DNA of 64,000 nucleotides from positions 310,001 to 374,000 of the forward strand of contig NZ_ARXV01000002.1 of NCBI RefSeq assembly GCF_000756665.1. The letters are read 5' to 3'. Source of the DNA: Alcanivorax nanhaiticus (GTDB lineage: Bacteria; Pseudomonadota; Gammaproteobacteria; Pseudomonadales; Alcanivoracaceae). The translations under genes were made by a program, and so were the position numbers. Under the pieces are notes generated by a model. That model made no database searches and was not told the origin of the DNA. It was given only the letters and a program-made list of their open reading frames with translations. Below are positions 63,918 to 64,000 of this stretch, one piece after another. The first letter of the stretch is position 1, and every line of letters starts with the position of its first letter.

Positions 63918-64000
63918 CCCTGGAATCCAGCACTGCCGTGCTGCGAAATTTACAATTATGCATCGACTGGCACACTGACCCGCCACAAGGTTTGCGGTAG

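Noticed and set aside
62664-63986. 440-residue open frame on the minus strand
   Set aside because: It is a shadow of lipA and the end of lipB, both certain.

Overview
The window is a dense stretch of gammaproteobacterial chromosome. I see no rRNA, tRNA, transposase, phage or CRISPR sequence. The conserved core runs miaB, phoL, ybeY, corC, lnt, leuS, lptE, holA, proA, nadD, rsfS, rlmH, mrdA, rodA, mltB, rlpA, dacA, ybeD, lipB, lipA. This is the gene order known from Pseudomonas and relatives. The protein sequences and the accessory set point to an aerobic marine bacterium close to Alcanivorax. The genus is inferred from gene content and remembered similarity, not from a search.

Region by region. 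1-5 kb: the end of ctaA and ctaB (haem A synthesis), an Mpo1-like membrane protein, and a lemA/M48 protease pair. 5-12 kb: an acyltransferase, a membrane-anchored cold-shock-domain protein, an SSS symporter facing a sialidase-like/membrane-protein pair, a START-domain protein and an acylglycerolphosphate acyltransferase. 12-19 kb: an SDR, two methyltransferase or DUF genes, rhlB-glpE, an OmpW porin and a PIN-PhoH ATPase. 20-28 kb: assorted envelope genes, a TorF-type porin behind what looks like an NtrC/sigma-54 promoter, a PstS-like/porin pair, and a PCuAC/SCO copper-delivery pair. 28-38 kb: miaB, a large beta-propeller lipoprotein and the phoL-ybeY-corC operon with a degenerate rhomboid, then lnt. 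38.8-43.2 kb: a sulfide-oxidation operon (persulfide dioxygenase-like MBL, SQR, SulP, DUF442 phosphatase-like) behind a promoter rich in palindromes. 44-48 kb: leuS-lptE-holA. 48-51 kb: an LCM-type methyltransferase and an alpha/beta hydrolase with a PilZ-like tail. 51-64 kb: the proA-to-lipA run for NAD synthesis, ribosome maturation, cell elongation, peptidoglycan trimming and lipoylation.

The most unusual feature is not a gene. Ten intergenic sites carry inverted repeats whose arms are built from degenerate 7-bp units. Seven use CGAGTNN, two use AGTTAAC-like units, and one uses AGTTGAA-like units. The arms at one site usually match each other better than they match other sites. Many arms begin at or inside a stop codon, and three of the sites have a terminator or hairpin nested inside. 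One AGTTAAC site has perfect 32-bp arms reaching the stop codons of both flanking convergent genes, and the left arm of the second site differs from it by exactly one heptad. Several CGAGTNN sites also share a REP-like module on the left. I do not recognise this architecture as a named element.

Many ORF starts were revised here using ribosome binding sites, signal peptides or family N-termini. Several genes (miaB, mltB, probably phoL) appear to start with TTG.
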